Source: Planctomycetota bacterium
Lineage (GTDB): Bacteria; Planctomycetota; Brocadiia; SM23-32; JAKLEA01
NCBI GenBank assembly: GCA_022711755.1
Contig: JAKLEA010000014.1
Location: forward strand, 78,767-142,766
DNA: 64,000 bases
Reading direction: 5' to 3'
The notes beneath the pieces were generated by a model, which had not been told where the DNA came from, did no database searches, and worked only from the letters and a program-made list of their open reading frames with translations. Below are positions 50,871-60,444 of the stretch, one piece after another. How positions within the stretch are numbered: the stretch's first letter is position 1; every line of letters begins with the position of its first letter. Both the position numbers and the translations under genes were made by a program.

Positions 50871-52403
50871 ATGAGCGAAGAATCGAAGGCCACCGGCGGT
50901 TCCGCGCCCCTGATCGAGGGCCGGAACCTTTCAAAACGCTTTCCCGGCGTGGTTGCGCTGGAAGGCGTCAACTTCACTCTGGGCCGCGGGGAGATACTCT
51001 GCGTCATCGGCGAGAACGGGGCGGGCAAGTCCACGCTGATGAAGATCATCGGCGGGATTTACCAGCCGGATTCCGGCTCGCTTTTTCTTGACGGGCGCGA
51101 GACGCGGATCGGCGGCGTTCAGGACGCCATGGCCCTGGGCATCGGCCTCATCCACCAGGAACTCAATCTCGCCGACAACCTAAGCGTCGCCGGCAACGTC
51201 TTCCTGGGGCGCGAGCCGCGGCGCCTCGGCCCGCTCGGCATCATTGACCGCGGGAAGATGGAGGGCGAGGCTGAAGTCCTCTGCCGCCGCGTGGGGCTGG
51301 AGTGCGCTCCGGACGAAATCGTCAGCAGCCTGCCCATAGCGCAGCAGCAGCTTGTCGAAATCGCGAAGGCCCTGTCCCTGAACGCGCGCGTCCTGATGAT
51401 GGACGAGCCGACGAGCAGCCTGTCCGCCAAAGAGACGGAAATGCTCTTCAGCGTGATACGCGATCTCCGGGCCGACGGCGTCGGCATCATCTACATAAGC
51501 CACCGCCTGGGGGAGGTGAAGGAGATCGCCGACCGGGTGATGGTCATGCGCGACGGGAAGAACGCCGGGGAACTGAAGGCGGAGGAGATTCAGCGCGACC
51601 GGATGGTGCAGTTGATGGTCGGGCGCGACCTTTCGCAGATGTATCGCAGGGCGGACGCCGGCCGCGCCGGGGAGGTGGTCTTTCAGGTCAGGGGATTCCG
51701 AACGAAAGCCAATCCGGACCATGACGTGTCTTTCGACATCAGGGCCGGGGAGATTCTTGGCATGGCCGGGCTGGTCGGCTCCGGGCGCACGGAGCTTGCC
51801 CGCGCGATGTTCGGTATTGACGAGCCGCTCCAGGGAAACATGGCGGTTGACGGAAAGACGATACCGGCGGGCGATTGCCTCGCGGCCATCCGGGCCGGAT
51901 TGTTCCTGCTGCCGGAGGACCGCAAGACGCAGGGGTTGATTATCGAGGCGACGGTCAAGGAAAACATCGCGCTGGCCGGTCTGCGCAACTGGCATCGCGC
52001 ATGGATCGTTGACAGGCGCATGGAGCGCGAGGTGGCGGAGCGGATGCGCTCGATGCTCAACATCCGCACGCCGTCCATCGCGCAGGCGGTCAACCTCCTG
52101 AGCGGCGGCAATCAGCAGAAGACCGCGCTTGCCAAGTGGCTGTGCCTGGAGCCGAGGGTTCTTCTGCTGGACGAGCCGACGCGCGGGGTTGACGTCGGCG
52201 CGCGGGCGGAAATCTATCATCTCATGGAAGACCTTGCCCGGCGCGGCATGGCCGTGCTGATGATCAGCAGCGAGATGGAGGAAATCCTCGGCATGAGCGA
52301 CCGCGTCCTGGTCATGCACGAGGGGCGCGTGGCCGGGGAGCTTTCCCGCGAGCAACTCAGCGAAGAGGCTGTGATGAGCCTGGCTACGGGCGGGGGGATG
52401 TAG
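50871..52403 (+). CDS. Sugar ABC transporter ATP-binding protein (RbsA/MglA-like)
   Basis: A 510-residue double ABC ATPase. First domain: Walker A GENGAGKSTLMK, IGLIHQELNLADNLSV (Q-loop), IAQQQLVEIAKALS in place of a standard LSGGQ, Walker B LMMDEPTSSLS. Second domain: Walker-A-like GLVGSGRTELARAMF, signature NLLSGGNQQKTALAKWL and LLLDEPTRGVDVGA. The degenerate second P-loop and the linker LSQMYRR are normal for the CUT2 group, which takes up ribose, galactose or xylose. The permease RbsC that should complete the transporter is missing here; the next gene encodes an unrelated membrane protein whose ATG directly abuts the TAG. Confidence 0.92.
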   Translation: MSEESKATGGSAPLIEGRNLSKRFPGVVALEGVNFTLGRGEILCVIGENGAGKSTLMKIIGGIYQPDSGSLFLDGRETRIGGVQDAMALGIGLIHQELNLADNLSVAGNVFLGREPRRLGPLGIIDRGKMEGEAEVLCRRVGLECAPDEIVSSLPIAQQQLVEIAKALSLNARVLMMDEPTSSLSAKETEMLFSVIRDLRADGVGIIYISHRLGEVKEIADRVMVMRDGKNAGELKAEEIQRDRMVQLMVGRDLSQMYRRADAGRAGEVVFQVRGFRTKANPDHDVSFDIRAGEILGMAGLVGSGRTELARAMFGIDEPLQGNMAVDGKTIPAGDCLAAIRAGLFLLPEDRKTQGLIIEATVKENIALAGLRNWHRAWIVDRRMEREVAERMRSMLNIRTPSIAQAVNLLSGGNQQKTALAKWLCLEPRVLLLDEPTRGVDVGARAEIYHLMEDLARRGMAVLMISSEMEEILGMSDRVLVMHEGRVAGELSREQLSEEAVMSLATGGGM

Positions 52404-54005
52404 ATGCGCAAGAGGGAAGGCGATTTCTTGCCGCTGTTTGCGGCCCTGGTCGGCGCTCTGTTATTTCTTCTGCCGACCCTGCGCTACGGCATCGCCCGCG
52501 ATCACGCGCTCTTCTCCTATTACGGCTGGATGATCCTCAGGGGCGGGCCGCTCTGCGCCAACGCCTTCGTCATTGACATGCCGGGCGCGCCCTTCCTGCA
52601 CGCCCTCCAGATCGCCCTGCTCGGACGCTCGGCCCTCGCCATGCGGGTCTTCGACTTCGCCTGGCAGGCGGCGACGATGCTGATCCTTTACGCGGCGGCG
52701 CGCATGGTCTTCAGCCGTCTTGCCGCCGTCTGCGCCGTCTGGTTCTACGCATTCTTCTACTGGAACATGGGTTGGTGGCACACGTGCCAGCGGGACAGCT
52801 TCGCGATCCCGTGGATTCTGCTCATGCTCATGTGCCTCATGCGCGGCGCCGGGGAGCCGGACAAGCGGAGATGGATCGCCCTATGCGGAATCTGCTGCGC
52901 GGGAGCGGCGTTCCTGAAGGGGCATTTTCTCATTCTCCCGATTGTGGCCGGCGTTTATCTTTTCCTCGAAGGGCGGTTGCGTAAAGAAGGCATTGCGAGA
53001 AATGCCTTCAACGCGGCGTTGCCCGCCGTCATCACCTTGCTGCCTTTCGCCTGTTACGCTCTCTGGCATATCCTTGGCGGGCGTTGGGCGGACTTCCGCA
53101 ACTCGTTCCTCATCGGCAACTGGGCTTACCTTCACGCCTCCGCGCCGCGAACGCTTCCGCTTCAACCGTTCCTGGACGCGTCGCGTTTCTGGCTGGCGTG
53201 CGCGGCCCTGACCGGATTGCTTCTGCCCTGCGAATGCGCAAACGCGAAACGCCGCGCCATTGCCGCGATATTCCTGATTACAGCCGGTTTGATCCCGTTC
53301 GTTCTGCGCCGCTTCTTCGAGTATCACTTCACGAGTTTCTTCTGCATCGCCTGCGTCTTCGCCGGGCACGCGATGGATCGTTTCAGCGCCGCGCTTTCGG
53401 AGTTGTGCGCGTCCGGATTCATGGCGCGGATTGCTCCGCGGCGACTGATGTTCCTGCTTATATTGATCGCCCCGTATTTCGCCTCGGCAGCGGAGGGGCC
53501 GCAGCAGTTCCCGAAGGAACTCCTCGCTCTGTTGGAGCCTGGCGCGCTGCGAATCCCCGTCGCGCCGGTGGTTGATGAGGATTACCAGTCGCCGGTCGTT
53601 TCGGCGGTGGCGGGATTCATCTCGCAGCGAACGCAGCCTGAAGACTCGGTCATGGTCTTCGACATTGATCCGGCGGTTCTGTATCTCGCGGAGCGGCTCC
53701 CTCCGCGGATTCTGCAAAGCGGGGCGATGATGCTCATTCACGCCGGTTCTCCGATTGCGGATGAGATGTTCGCCCGATGGCGGGCTGAACAGGCCGAATC
53801 GCTAAGGCGGCGCGAGCCGAAATTCGTCATCGTGCCTGAGGGCTGCCTGGCGTGGTTTTATCCGGGCGGGAAGGACGTCTCGACCAGGTTGCGGGACTTT
53901 CCGGAGTTGGCGGACGCGCTGCGGGAGAACTATGACGACATGGGGAAGACGTGGTATTACCGGATATACATACGCAGTGGCGAGATCGAATCCGCGCCGC
54001 GTTGA
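52404..54005 (+). CDS. GT-C type polytopic glycosyltransferase-like membrane protein
   Basis: A 533-residue inner-membrane protein with about ten hydrophobic helices in the first 370 residues and a soluble C-terminal domain (~residues 375-533). The first periplasmic loop RYGIARDHALFSYYGWMILRGG has the position of the acidic motif of GT39/RgtA-D-like enzymes, with Asp-His where Asp-Glu is usual. It would use a polyprenyl-linked sugar as donor outside the membrane. It begins at the base after the stop of the RbsA-like gene, so it is co-transcribed with it. The acceptor is unknown. It could also be a non-catalytic member of the fold. Confidence 0.75.
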   Translation: MRKREGDFLPLFAALVGALLFLLPTLRYGIARDHALFSYYGWMILRGGPLCANAFVIDMPGAPFLHALQIALLGRSALAMRVFDFAWQAATMLILYAAARMVFSRLAAVCAVWFYAFFYWNMGWWHTCQRDSFAIPWILLMLMCLMRGAGEPDKRRWIALCGICCAGAAFLKGHFLILPIVAGVYLFLEGRLRKEGIARNAFNAALPAVITLLPFACYALWHILGGRWADFRNSFLIGNWAYLHASAPRTLPLQPFLDASRFWLACAALTGLLLPCECANAKRRAIAAIFLITAGLIPFVLRRFFEYHFTSFFCIACVFAGHAMDRFSAALSELCASGFMARIAPRRLMFLLILIAPYFASAAEGPQQFPKELLALLEPGALRIPVAPVVDEDYQSPVVSAVAGFISQRTQPEDSVMVFDIDPAVLYLAERLPPRILQSGAMMLIHAGSPIADEMFARWRAEQAESLRRREPKFVIVPEGCLAWFYPGGKDVSTRLRDFPELADALRENYDDMGKTWYYRIYIRSGEIESAPR

Positions 54006-54011
54006 CGCCGC

Positions 54012-55871
54012 TCATCCGCTGCGCTCGAATTCCTTCTGCAGGTCGCGCAATCCCAGGCTGAACGTAGTCGGCCTTCCGTGCGGGCAGCGCCGGGAGTAGT
54101 CGGCGCGATCCCGTCTCTCCAGCAGGGCCTTCATCTGGGGGGGGGATAGGCGTTGCCCGGCCTTCACGGCCCCCTTGCAGGCCAGCGCCTTTATAAGCTG
54201 ATCCGCTATGTCGGCCACGCTGCTGCTCCCCTCGGCGTCCGCCACCTGCGCCAGAAGATCACGGAACATGCGCGCCCCGGCGAACTGGTCGAGCATCTGC
54301 GGGAATGCGCGGATGACGATGCTGGACGCGCCGAAATCGTCAAGCTCGAAACCGAGCTTCTCAAACTCCTCCTTCAGCCCCTGGACGGCCAGGAATTCGG
54401 CCTGGGTAAGCTCGACGACCTCAGGCACGAGAAGTCGCTGGCTCATCAGCGGAGCCTCGCGCAGGCGTTTTCTGATTTCGTGATAAAGCAGGCATTCGTG
54501 CAGCGCGTGCTGGTCAATTATGTTCACGCCGTCCGGCGTTTCCTCGACGATGTAGCTGTCATGGATCTGGAAAAATCGCGGGCCTTGCGCGGATTGCGCA
54601 TCTGCCCCGCTTGGCTGAATTCGAACAGTCGCGGCCTGCGCGTGGGCTTTCGTTATTGGGGGGGAGGTATTCACAGTCTGATCTGCCCCTTGCGGAGCGG
54701 GATGAACGTATCGGGGGGGCGGACCGGATTCCCGCGGAGAATGGGACTCGAAGAAACCTTCCAGCGCTTTCCGGACTGATTCGCGCCGCGACTCCTCGAA
54801 ACCGCCGGTGGAAGGCTCAACCGAAACATGAGATTGCATTACCGGTTCGTGACCTGTGGTGGAGGCGACTGCCGCAGGGACGTGATGCGATTCCCGCAGC
54901 GCGTTGCGGATGGCGCGCTGGACTCGTTGATGGATGGCCTGCCTGTTGCGGAAGCGCACCTCGATCTTGGTGGGATGCACGTTCACGTCCACAAGCTCCG
55001 GCAGAATGTCAATGAACAGGAAGACGACCGGGTGTCGCTTCGGGGCCATCAGGCCGCGGTACGCCTCCGCGATGGCGTGGGAGATGGAAACGTCGCGCAC
55101 GTACCTCCCGTTGACGAACGCGAACTGCATTCGGTTGCGCGCGCGGTCAACTCCGGGGGGGAGGATGAAACCGCGAACATTCATGTCCTCACCGGCGGAG
55201 GTGATAGGGATCATATTTTCTGAAATCTCGCGACCGAAAAACGCCTCGATGCGCTGCTCTATAACCTCGCTTGCGGGAAGGTTGAAGATTTCGCGCCCGT
55301 TGTGGCGCAGCAGGAAGCTGACGCCGGGGCGGCTGAGCGCGACTCGCGTGACGATCTCGGAGATATAGGACAACTCGGTCGGCGAGCTGCGAAGGAACTT
55401 GCGTCGCGCCGGGACGTTAAAGAACAAGTCGTGCGCCTCGGCCATCGTTCCGGGCGGAATGCCGCAGACCTTGACCGCGGAAAGCTCGCCCCCCGCGCAT
55501 TCTATCTCCCCCCCCTCATCGTTCCCAGCCTGGCGGCTTGCGATCCTGGCGCGCGACACCGCGCCAATGCTGGGAAGAGCCTCCCCCCGAAAACCCAGCG
55601 TCGTCACGGAGAAAAGATCATCCGCCGTCGTCAGCTTGCTCGTCGCGTGGCTAAGGAACGCCAGCGCCAGATCGTTGCGCGACATGCCGCAGCCGTCGTC
55701 AACAACGCGCACAAGGTCGGCCCCGCCCTGCTCAAGCTCGATCTCAACGCGCTTCGCCCCGGCGTCAAGGGAGTTCTCGACCAGCTCCTTCACGACCGAT
55801 GCCGGGCGCTCGATCACCTCGCCAGCGGCGATCTTGTTTGCGACGTCTTCGGAAAGGACCTTGATGGTCAT
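54012..55871 (-). CDS. mutL: DNA mismatch repair protein MutL
   Basis: A 619-residue protein. The N-terminal GHKL ATPase has NKIAAGEVIERPASVVKELVENSLDAGA, DDGCGM and TLGFRGEALPSIGAVS. A Pro/Ser-rich linker (about residues 330-430) leads to the C-terminal dimerisation and endonuclease domain with D453QHALHE (DQHA) and CPHGRPTTFS. In the metal motif DQHAx2Ex4E the second Glu is His464 (Glu465 follows), and the FxR motif at the end is not recognisable, so the nicking activity may be changed. MutL links MutS to downstream repair; no mutS is nearby. Downstream of the Eis-like gene on the same strand. Confidence 0.95.
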   Translation of the reverse strand: MTIKVLSEDVANKIAAGEVIERPASVVKELVENSLDAGAKRVEIELEQGGADLVRVVDDGCGMSRNDLALAFLSHATSKLTTADDLFSVTTLGFRGEALPSIGAVSRARIASRQAGNDEGGEIECAGGELSAVKVCGIPPGTMAEAHDLFFNVPARRKFLRSSPTELSYISEIVTRVALSRPGVSFLLRHNGREIFNLPASEVIEQRIEAFFGREISENMIPITSAGEDMNVRGFILPPGVDRARNRMQFAFVNGRYVRDVSISHAIAEAYRGLMAPKRHPVVFLFIDILPELVDVNVHPTKIEVRFRNRQAIHQRVQRAIRNALRESHHVPAAVASTTGHEPVMQSHVSVEPSTGGFEESRRESVRKALEGFFESHSPRESGPPPRYVHPAPQGADQTVNTSPPITKAHAQAATVRIQPSGADAQSAQGPRFFQIHDSYIVEETPDGVNIIDQHALHECLLYHEIRKRLREAPLMSQRLLVPEVVELTQAEFLAVQGLKEEFEKLGFELDDFGASSIVIRAFPQMLDQFAGARMFRDLLAQVADAEGSSSVADIADQLIKALACKGAVKAGQRLSPPQMKALLERRDRADYSRRCPHGRPTTFSLGLRDLQKEFERSG

Positions 55872-55917
55872 TGGTTCGCGGACCTTGAGCCGCGCAACGG
55901 CGGGTCTTGAGCCTCAG

Positions 55918-55967
55918 CAAGCTGCGGCAAACGGCAAGGCGGCAGCATGGCTGCCGCGCTCCAAGGG
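55918..55967 (+). repeat. Dispersed intergenic hairpin repeat, copy D
   Basis: CAAGCTGCGGCAAACGGCAA then GGCGGCAGCATGGCTGCCGC (stem GGCAGC/GCTGCC) and GCTCCAAGGG. Aligns with copy C at 44105-44155 base for base outside the stem. It fills the 96-bp gap between mutL and the acetyltransferase gene. Confidence 0.7.
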
Positions 55968-57122
55968 TTAGATCGAATCTGTCCTGGAGAACCACAGCGG
56001 CAGCGGAAAGATTCGCGCAAGAAACGGCGCGGCGGAAACGTCCAGCGCGTATTCGACCGGGTGCATCCCGAAGAGCAGGCGCGCGGATTCCCTGGCGTCC
56101 AGCTCCAGCGCTACGCCGCCTTTGCTCTCGCTGATCCCGCATTGCTTCCCTACGTTCAGCGTGAAGGCGTCGCCGGTGTCCTTCAGTGTGAACGAGACCT
56201 TGCCCTTGACGCCCTTTTCCGCTGCCGTTCGCTCGATGACCGGCAGATACTTCTCGATCACGGCCCGGAAGTTGATGACGCGCAACATCCCGAGCGCGCT
56301 GACCGACCACCCGGAGGAGCGGCGGATAAGCGTCGGCATGTAGGGGCTGCCCCATGCCGGATGAGAAACGCTCAACGAGTCGCAACCCTCATTCCGCAAC
56401 AGGTGGAGCATGATGTCGTCAACGCGCGCCGGATCGCCGGCGAACTCGTGGATTCCGCGATTCTCGCCCTTGCGCGATGCGATGACGTAGCCGAAGCTCC
56501 CGCCCGGTCCGGTCGCAGTCCATGCCTGCAAGACCGTGCGCTCGAAAAGGCGCGTCCAGTAGGAATGCGATCTGATCGCGCGGCAGCGAAGGCCGGCCTG
56601 CGCTTTCTTGAGTTTCGGCAGCGTTCCGTCGCCGCGCTCCAGCTTTCTGATCTTCACGCCGTCCGTCGGCTTGTCGGTCACGCGCCGCGCGCTCAGGTTG
56701 AAGTTGTAGTTCCTGCCCCAGTTCTCCCAGCCGTAGTTGCCGTAACGGTATCGGTCCCCGCCCAGGACGGATACGTCGTATTTCTCCTCGCGCATGACCT
56801 GGATGATATTATTCAACTGCGCGCTCATCAGCCCGCGCCCGCGAAACTCCGGTATCGAGCAGACGCCGCCGATGCCGCCAACCTTCAGAACGGCTTCGTC
56901 GGTTCGGATCGCGATCGGAAAGAGCCCGACGACGCCGCACACGCGCCCGGCCTCGACCATGACGAATGCGTTGTGGCAGGCCTCGCGCCGGTTGCCGTAT
57001 ATATGGTAATACTGCGGCAGCATCGTATCTTCAGGCGGGGTGTCCTCGGTGCGGAAGCACCTGTTCAGCGTCGGTATGAGCTGATCGTATTCGCTGAGTT
57101 TTGCGCGTCGCGGACCTTCCAT
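55968..57122 (-). CDS. Eis-like GNAT family N-acetyltransferase
   Basis: A 384-residue protein. An N-terminal GNAT domain has VGGIGGVCSIPEFRGRGLMSAQLNN (acetyl-CoA loop EFRGRGLM) and a second GNAT-like half around DVSVLGGDRYRYGNYGWENWGRNYNFNLS by position. The C-terminal ~100 residues look like the sterol-carrier-like domain of Eis (for example KGKVSFTLKDTGDAFTLNVG). Eis-type enzymes acetylate amino groups of aminoglycosides or lysine in proteins, and the tripartite architecture is theirs. The substrate here is unknown. It lies upstream of mutL but is separated by the hairpin repeat, so co-transcription is uncertain. Confidence 0.85.
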   Translation of the reverse strand: MEGPRRAKLSEYDQLIPTLNRCFRTEDTPPEDTMLPQYYHIYGNRREACHNAFVMVEAGRVCGVVGLFPIAIRTDEAVLKVGGIGGVCSIPEFRGRGLMSAQLNNIIQVMREEKYDVSVLGGDRYRYGNYGWENWGRNYNFNLSARRVTDKPTDGVKIRKLERGDGTLPKLKKAQAGLRCRAIRSHSYWTRLFERTVLQAWTATGPGGSFGYVIASRKGENRGIHEFAGDPARVDDIMLHLLRNEGCDSLSVSHPAWGSPYMPTLIRRSSGWSVSALGMLRVINFRAVIEKYLPVIERTAAEKGVKGKVSFTLKDTGDAFTLNVGKQCGISESKGGVALELDARESARLLFGMHPVEYALDVSAAPFLARIFPLPLWFSRTDSI

Positions 57123-57338
57123 CGTGAACGCCCTTTCATCGCATTGTGAAAATCTTCGGCGGTTAATCCAACGAGGCTAGAGGATACAGGAGAGGGGAAC
57201 GCGAATCAATCGCGCAGCGGACAAACGCCGTATGGGAAACCGACGGCAAATCCGTTATGCTGTAGTTTGACGCTTGCGGGGAGCGCCCGCGCCGAAAACA
57301 AACCGAAGTTGGCGAAACGACAGACGGAGGACGCGAAC

Positions 57339-59303
57339 ATGTTCAGGAGAATTCCCCTCTTTTCATCAACCGCAACCCGCGCAGCGCGCAGGGAGCGCCT
57401 TTTATTCGAAGCGTTGGAATCGCGCGTAATGCTCAACAGCGCGACCATTGCGGAAACCGTCAATGAGCCGCCTGACGCGTTCATCAATTCCCCCGTGGAC
57501 GGCTTCACCTACAACAACGTCAGGCCGATACCGCTTGCCTCCACCGCGACGGACGACGGAACTGTCGTCGCGTGGAACTGGCAGATTACAGGACCGGAAA
57601 ACATGACCTTCAGCGTTGAGGATCCGGGGAGCTTCCGCTTCGCAACGACGGGCGACTACACCGTGACGCTCACCGTGACGGACAACGAGGGGCTTTCCGA
57701 CCCGACACCCGCCGTGGTGACCTTCCACGTCGGCGAGGTCCCCGGGCCCAAGCTGCTCGGAGAGATCACAGTCTCAGGGGCCAAGGTCAGCATCTATGAT
57801 TGCGACGGCGTGGGCGTCGGAATTCCGATTGACGGTGATTACAACACGGCGGACGGAACGCCGTATAACCCATATGACCTTGCCAATGATTTGATGATAG
57901 TCGGGACGCCGCAGGGAGTGGTCATCATCGCCCGGGCGCAAGTGAAGGAAGGGACAACCTGGAAGGACGCGGATTTCAGCGGTCTGGGCATCCATGTCGC
58001 CGGAAAAATCAATTCCTTCGTGGATCAGCGAAGGGGAACCGGGGATATCTGCTTCATCGTCGGAACTTTGGGCATCAATACCGCCGTCATCAACTCACGC
58101 GTCAGCGGTCCGAGCGATCCGATTGATCTCTACGATTCGACCGGCAGCCGGTACGCCACGCTGGCAAAGGGCGGAATAATCGAGGCCGTGTCGAACAGGC
58201 TGGGAACGCTCGTCATCTACGGCCAGGGCGACAGCCTGACCGGTGGGGCGCACGGCGGCGACGTCGGGACCGTGATACTGGCCGGGGGTTGTTCGGGTCA
58301 TATCTTCGCGGAACGGCTTGCGAACCTGATCTATGTCGGTTACGGCAGCGCGGGTGGGAACATGGACGGGCAGATCACCGCAGGCGGGCTTGTGACGCTT
58401 TACGTAAAGGGCAACGTCTCCGGGGCAGTCACTGTGCCCGGGACGCTGGGCACTTTCTACGCGACCGGGAATGTCGCGCCCAACCTGGATGCGGGATACA
58501 TGACCATGCTCTACTCCGGCGGCAACGTCGGTGGGACTATTGACGTAGTCAACGGTCTGGGAACGCTTTACGCAAAGGGCGCGATCGGCGGCAGCGGCGC
58601 GGCGATCAACGCCAAGGCGATACAGACCGTTGTTGCCGGGAACGGTTTCGACGCCACGCTACGGACGCAGTACCTCAACACACTGCTGGTGCAGAAGGGG
58701 AATCTCGCGGGAAATCTCACGGTTGACAAGCAGGCGCTCAGCATTGTCGTATCCGCCGGGGATTTCACGGCTGATCTCGCCACGCTCGCGGCGGCGAACA
58801 TATCGGTTGCAAACGGAGTTTTCAGGGGCAGTATTAACGCCGGTTTCGTGGGAACACTGATCGCCGCAGGGACGGGACTTTCCGGATCGGACAGGGCGAC
58901 GATACTGGTTGATTTCGGGCTGACGAACCTGTTTGTCCTCGGCAACATGGATTCGACCGACGTGGGCGTTGGCGTGCGCGACCTTCCTGAGAACAATTAC
59001 GCGAGTCTGGGATTCCTCTACGTCAAGGGAAACCTGACGCGTTCGAATGTTCTTGTCGGGGTCAGAAACGAGAATGACGGCACGGCGTCGAGCGAAAATC
59101 CCTTCAGCGACGGGGAGGAGAGCGGCGCACCATCCATTCCTGCCGCGATCAAGGGGACAGCCACGCTCAGAAATGTTTTCGTTGGCGGGCGGGTGGGGAC
59201 CTCAGGCGCGACTGCCGGGCAATGGGCGATTGCGTCAAAGGACAAGGGAATCTGGAAGGCTCCTGCGGCTGATGGGGATTACATAATAACGCCTGATGTG
59301 TAG
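57339..59303 (+). CDS. Secreted LEPRLLL-type protein with PKD-like and solenoid repeats
   Basis: A 654-residue protein; ATG 57339 with CGGAGG 8 bases before it. The N-terminal LLFEALESRVMLNSA is the planctomycete LEPRLLL-type motif. Residues ~40-130 form a PKD/Ig-like domain (FRFATTGDYTVTLTVTDNEGLSDPTP). Residues ~250-600 contain solenoid repeats with strands such as VTLYVKGNVSGAVTVPGTLGTFYATGNV and LGTLYAKGAIGG by position, about 22-25 residues each, likely a right-handed beta-helix. No C-terminal sorting signal is visible. Predicted surface or extracellular protein of unknown function. Confidence 0.83.
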   Translation: MFRRIPLFSSTATRAARRERLLFEALESRVMLNSATIAETVNEPPDAFINSPVDGFTYNNVRPIPLASTATDDGTVVAWNWQITGPENMTFSVEDPGSFRFATTGDYTVTLTVTDNEGLSDPTPAVVTFHVGEVPGPKLLGEITVSGAKVSIYDCDGVGVGIPIDGDYNTADGTPYNPYDLANDLMIVGTPQGVVIIARAQVKEGTTWKDADFSGLGIHVAGKINSFVDQRRGTGDICFIVGTLGINTAVINSRVSGPSDPIDLYDSTGSRYATLAKGGIIEAVSNRLGTLVIYGQGDSLTGGAHGGDVGTVILAGGCSGHIFAERLANLIYVGYGSAGGNMDGQITAGGLVTLYVKGNVSGAVTVPGTLGTFYATGNVAPNLDAGYMTMLYSGGNVGGTIDVVNGLGTLYAKGAIGGSGAAINAKAIQTVVAGNGFDATLRTQYLNTLLVQKGNLAGNLTVDKQALSIVVSAGDFTADLATLAAANISVANGVFRGSINAGFVGTLIAAGTGLSGSDRATILVDFGLTNLFVLGNMDSTDVGVGVRDLPENNYASLGFLYVKGNLTRSNVLVGVRNENDGTASSENPFSDGEESGAPSIPAAIKGTATLRNVFVGGRVGTSGATAGQWAIASKDKGIWKAPAADGDYIITPDV

Positions 59304-59431
59304 CGGTTCGGCCATCCGCTTGCGGTTTTTCGTCCGAATGCCCCTGCTTGCCGGCGACTTTTCACACCCGGCGGGGGGAGATGAATGACCTGGATCGCAC
59401 ATGATTTCATGATAAGAATAATAGTCATTAG

Positions 59432-60310
59432 ATGAACATGCGAACATCAAGCGCTCTTTCAACCGGAATCGGCTTCATTGATGAGATGCTTGACGGCGGG
59501 TTGCAGCCCGGAACGCTTACGCTCGTCTACGGCGCAACAGGCGTCGGTAAGACGCAGTTCGGTCTCAGCTTCCTAAATGCCGGACTAACCGCCGGCGGCA
59601 GGCGCGGATGCCTGCTGGATTTCGTGACCCGGGGAGATTCTCAGCAGCACGCCGAATATGCGCGCAGACTCTTCGGCTGGAACCTGAGTGAAGGCGTTGT
59701 CGAGCGAGCGTCGGTCTGGGCGGCTGGAAAATTGCTGCCGGACACATTCAAGGGGTTGGAATACAGCGGCAAGCGCGTGAACCGCGAGGACGTTTCCGAG
59801 GAGGACTGGGAGACGTGGCATAGCATCCTGGTTCGGAAGTTGGATCAGGTGACGGCATTCCTATACTCGCACTTCGTTGCCGGAGGCCGGCGCATGATGA
59901 TTGACGGGGTCGAGCCGTGCGCGAAGGAGTCGGAATCAGTCCAGTTCGAATTGATTGATTACGTCCTGCGCCAGACGAAAACCGCGCCGGACTGGGTTGC
60001 ACGGCAGCTCTTCCGCGAGACTTATCGCGCGAACGAGGCGAAGGTGATGGCGAATCTCTACGATCCGGGCGAGATATCAACGATACTGCTTCAGACCAGC
60101 AATGAGCTTCTGCTTGACGACCTCATCAGCCGGGAATTGCCGCAGGGCGACACGGCGACAAACGCCAATACTATCATCCTCATGGGGCGCATCCGGCTTG
60201 GCGCGAAACTGACGCGCGGAATATTCGTCCTGAAGCACAGGGGTAGGGCCTGTTCGGAGGAAATCGTCCCCTTCAGGATAACGGAGCGTGGCATCGAAAC
60301 GGGCGAATGA
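59432..60310 (+). CDS. KaiC/RadA-like RecA-superfamily ATPase
   Basis: A 292-residue protein beginning near MNMRTSSALSTGIGFIDEMLDGGLQPGTLTLVYGATGVGKTQ by position (Walker A GATGVGKTQ, about residues 34-42). The leading 'G..(I)DEMLDGGLQPGTLTLVYG' is the start of the KaiC/RadA family. Walker B is probably RRMMIDGVEP (residues ~153-162). The ATPase core ends around TIILMGRIRLGAKLTRGIFVLKHRGR. Members act as ATPase switches in gene regulation or signalling; no kinase or KaiA/KaiB partner is present. Downstream after 134 bp lies the haem cytochrome operon with its own promoter, so any link is only by position. Confidence 0.8.
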   Translation: MNMRTSSALSTGIGFIDEMLDGGLQPGTLTLVYGATGVGKTQFGLSFLNAGLTAGGRRGCLLDFVTRGDSQQHAEYARRLFGWNLSEGVVERASVWAAGKLLPDTFKGLEYSGKRVNREDVSEEDWETWHSILVRKLDQVTAFLYSHFVAGGRRMMIDGVEPCAKESESVQFELIDYVLRQTKTAPDWVARQLFRETYRANEAKVMANLYDPGEISTILLQTSNELLLDDLISRELPQGDTATNANTIILMGRIRLGAKLTRGIFVLKHRGRACSEEIVPFRITERGIETGE

Positions 60311-60353
60311 CCAGCAGATCGAATGTAAATATAACAAATCCGATCGAACATAC

Positions 60354-60382
60354 TTGACTACGGCGTTTTTTCTCATTAGACT
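60354..60382 (+). promoter_or_regulatory. Sigma-70-like promoter of the multihaem cytochrome pair
   Basis: TTGACT (60354-60359) and TAGACT (60377-60382), 17 bp apart, about 60 nt before the start of the octahaem cytochrome gene. The surroundings are more AT-rich than the rest of the window. Confidence 0.65.
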
Positions 60383-60444
60383 GTTGTAATAGAGAATCGT
60401 TGTATTGTCCGGAGAGAACCATCTTCGCGGGAGGATGATGCGCC

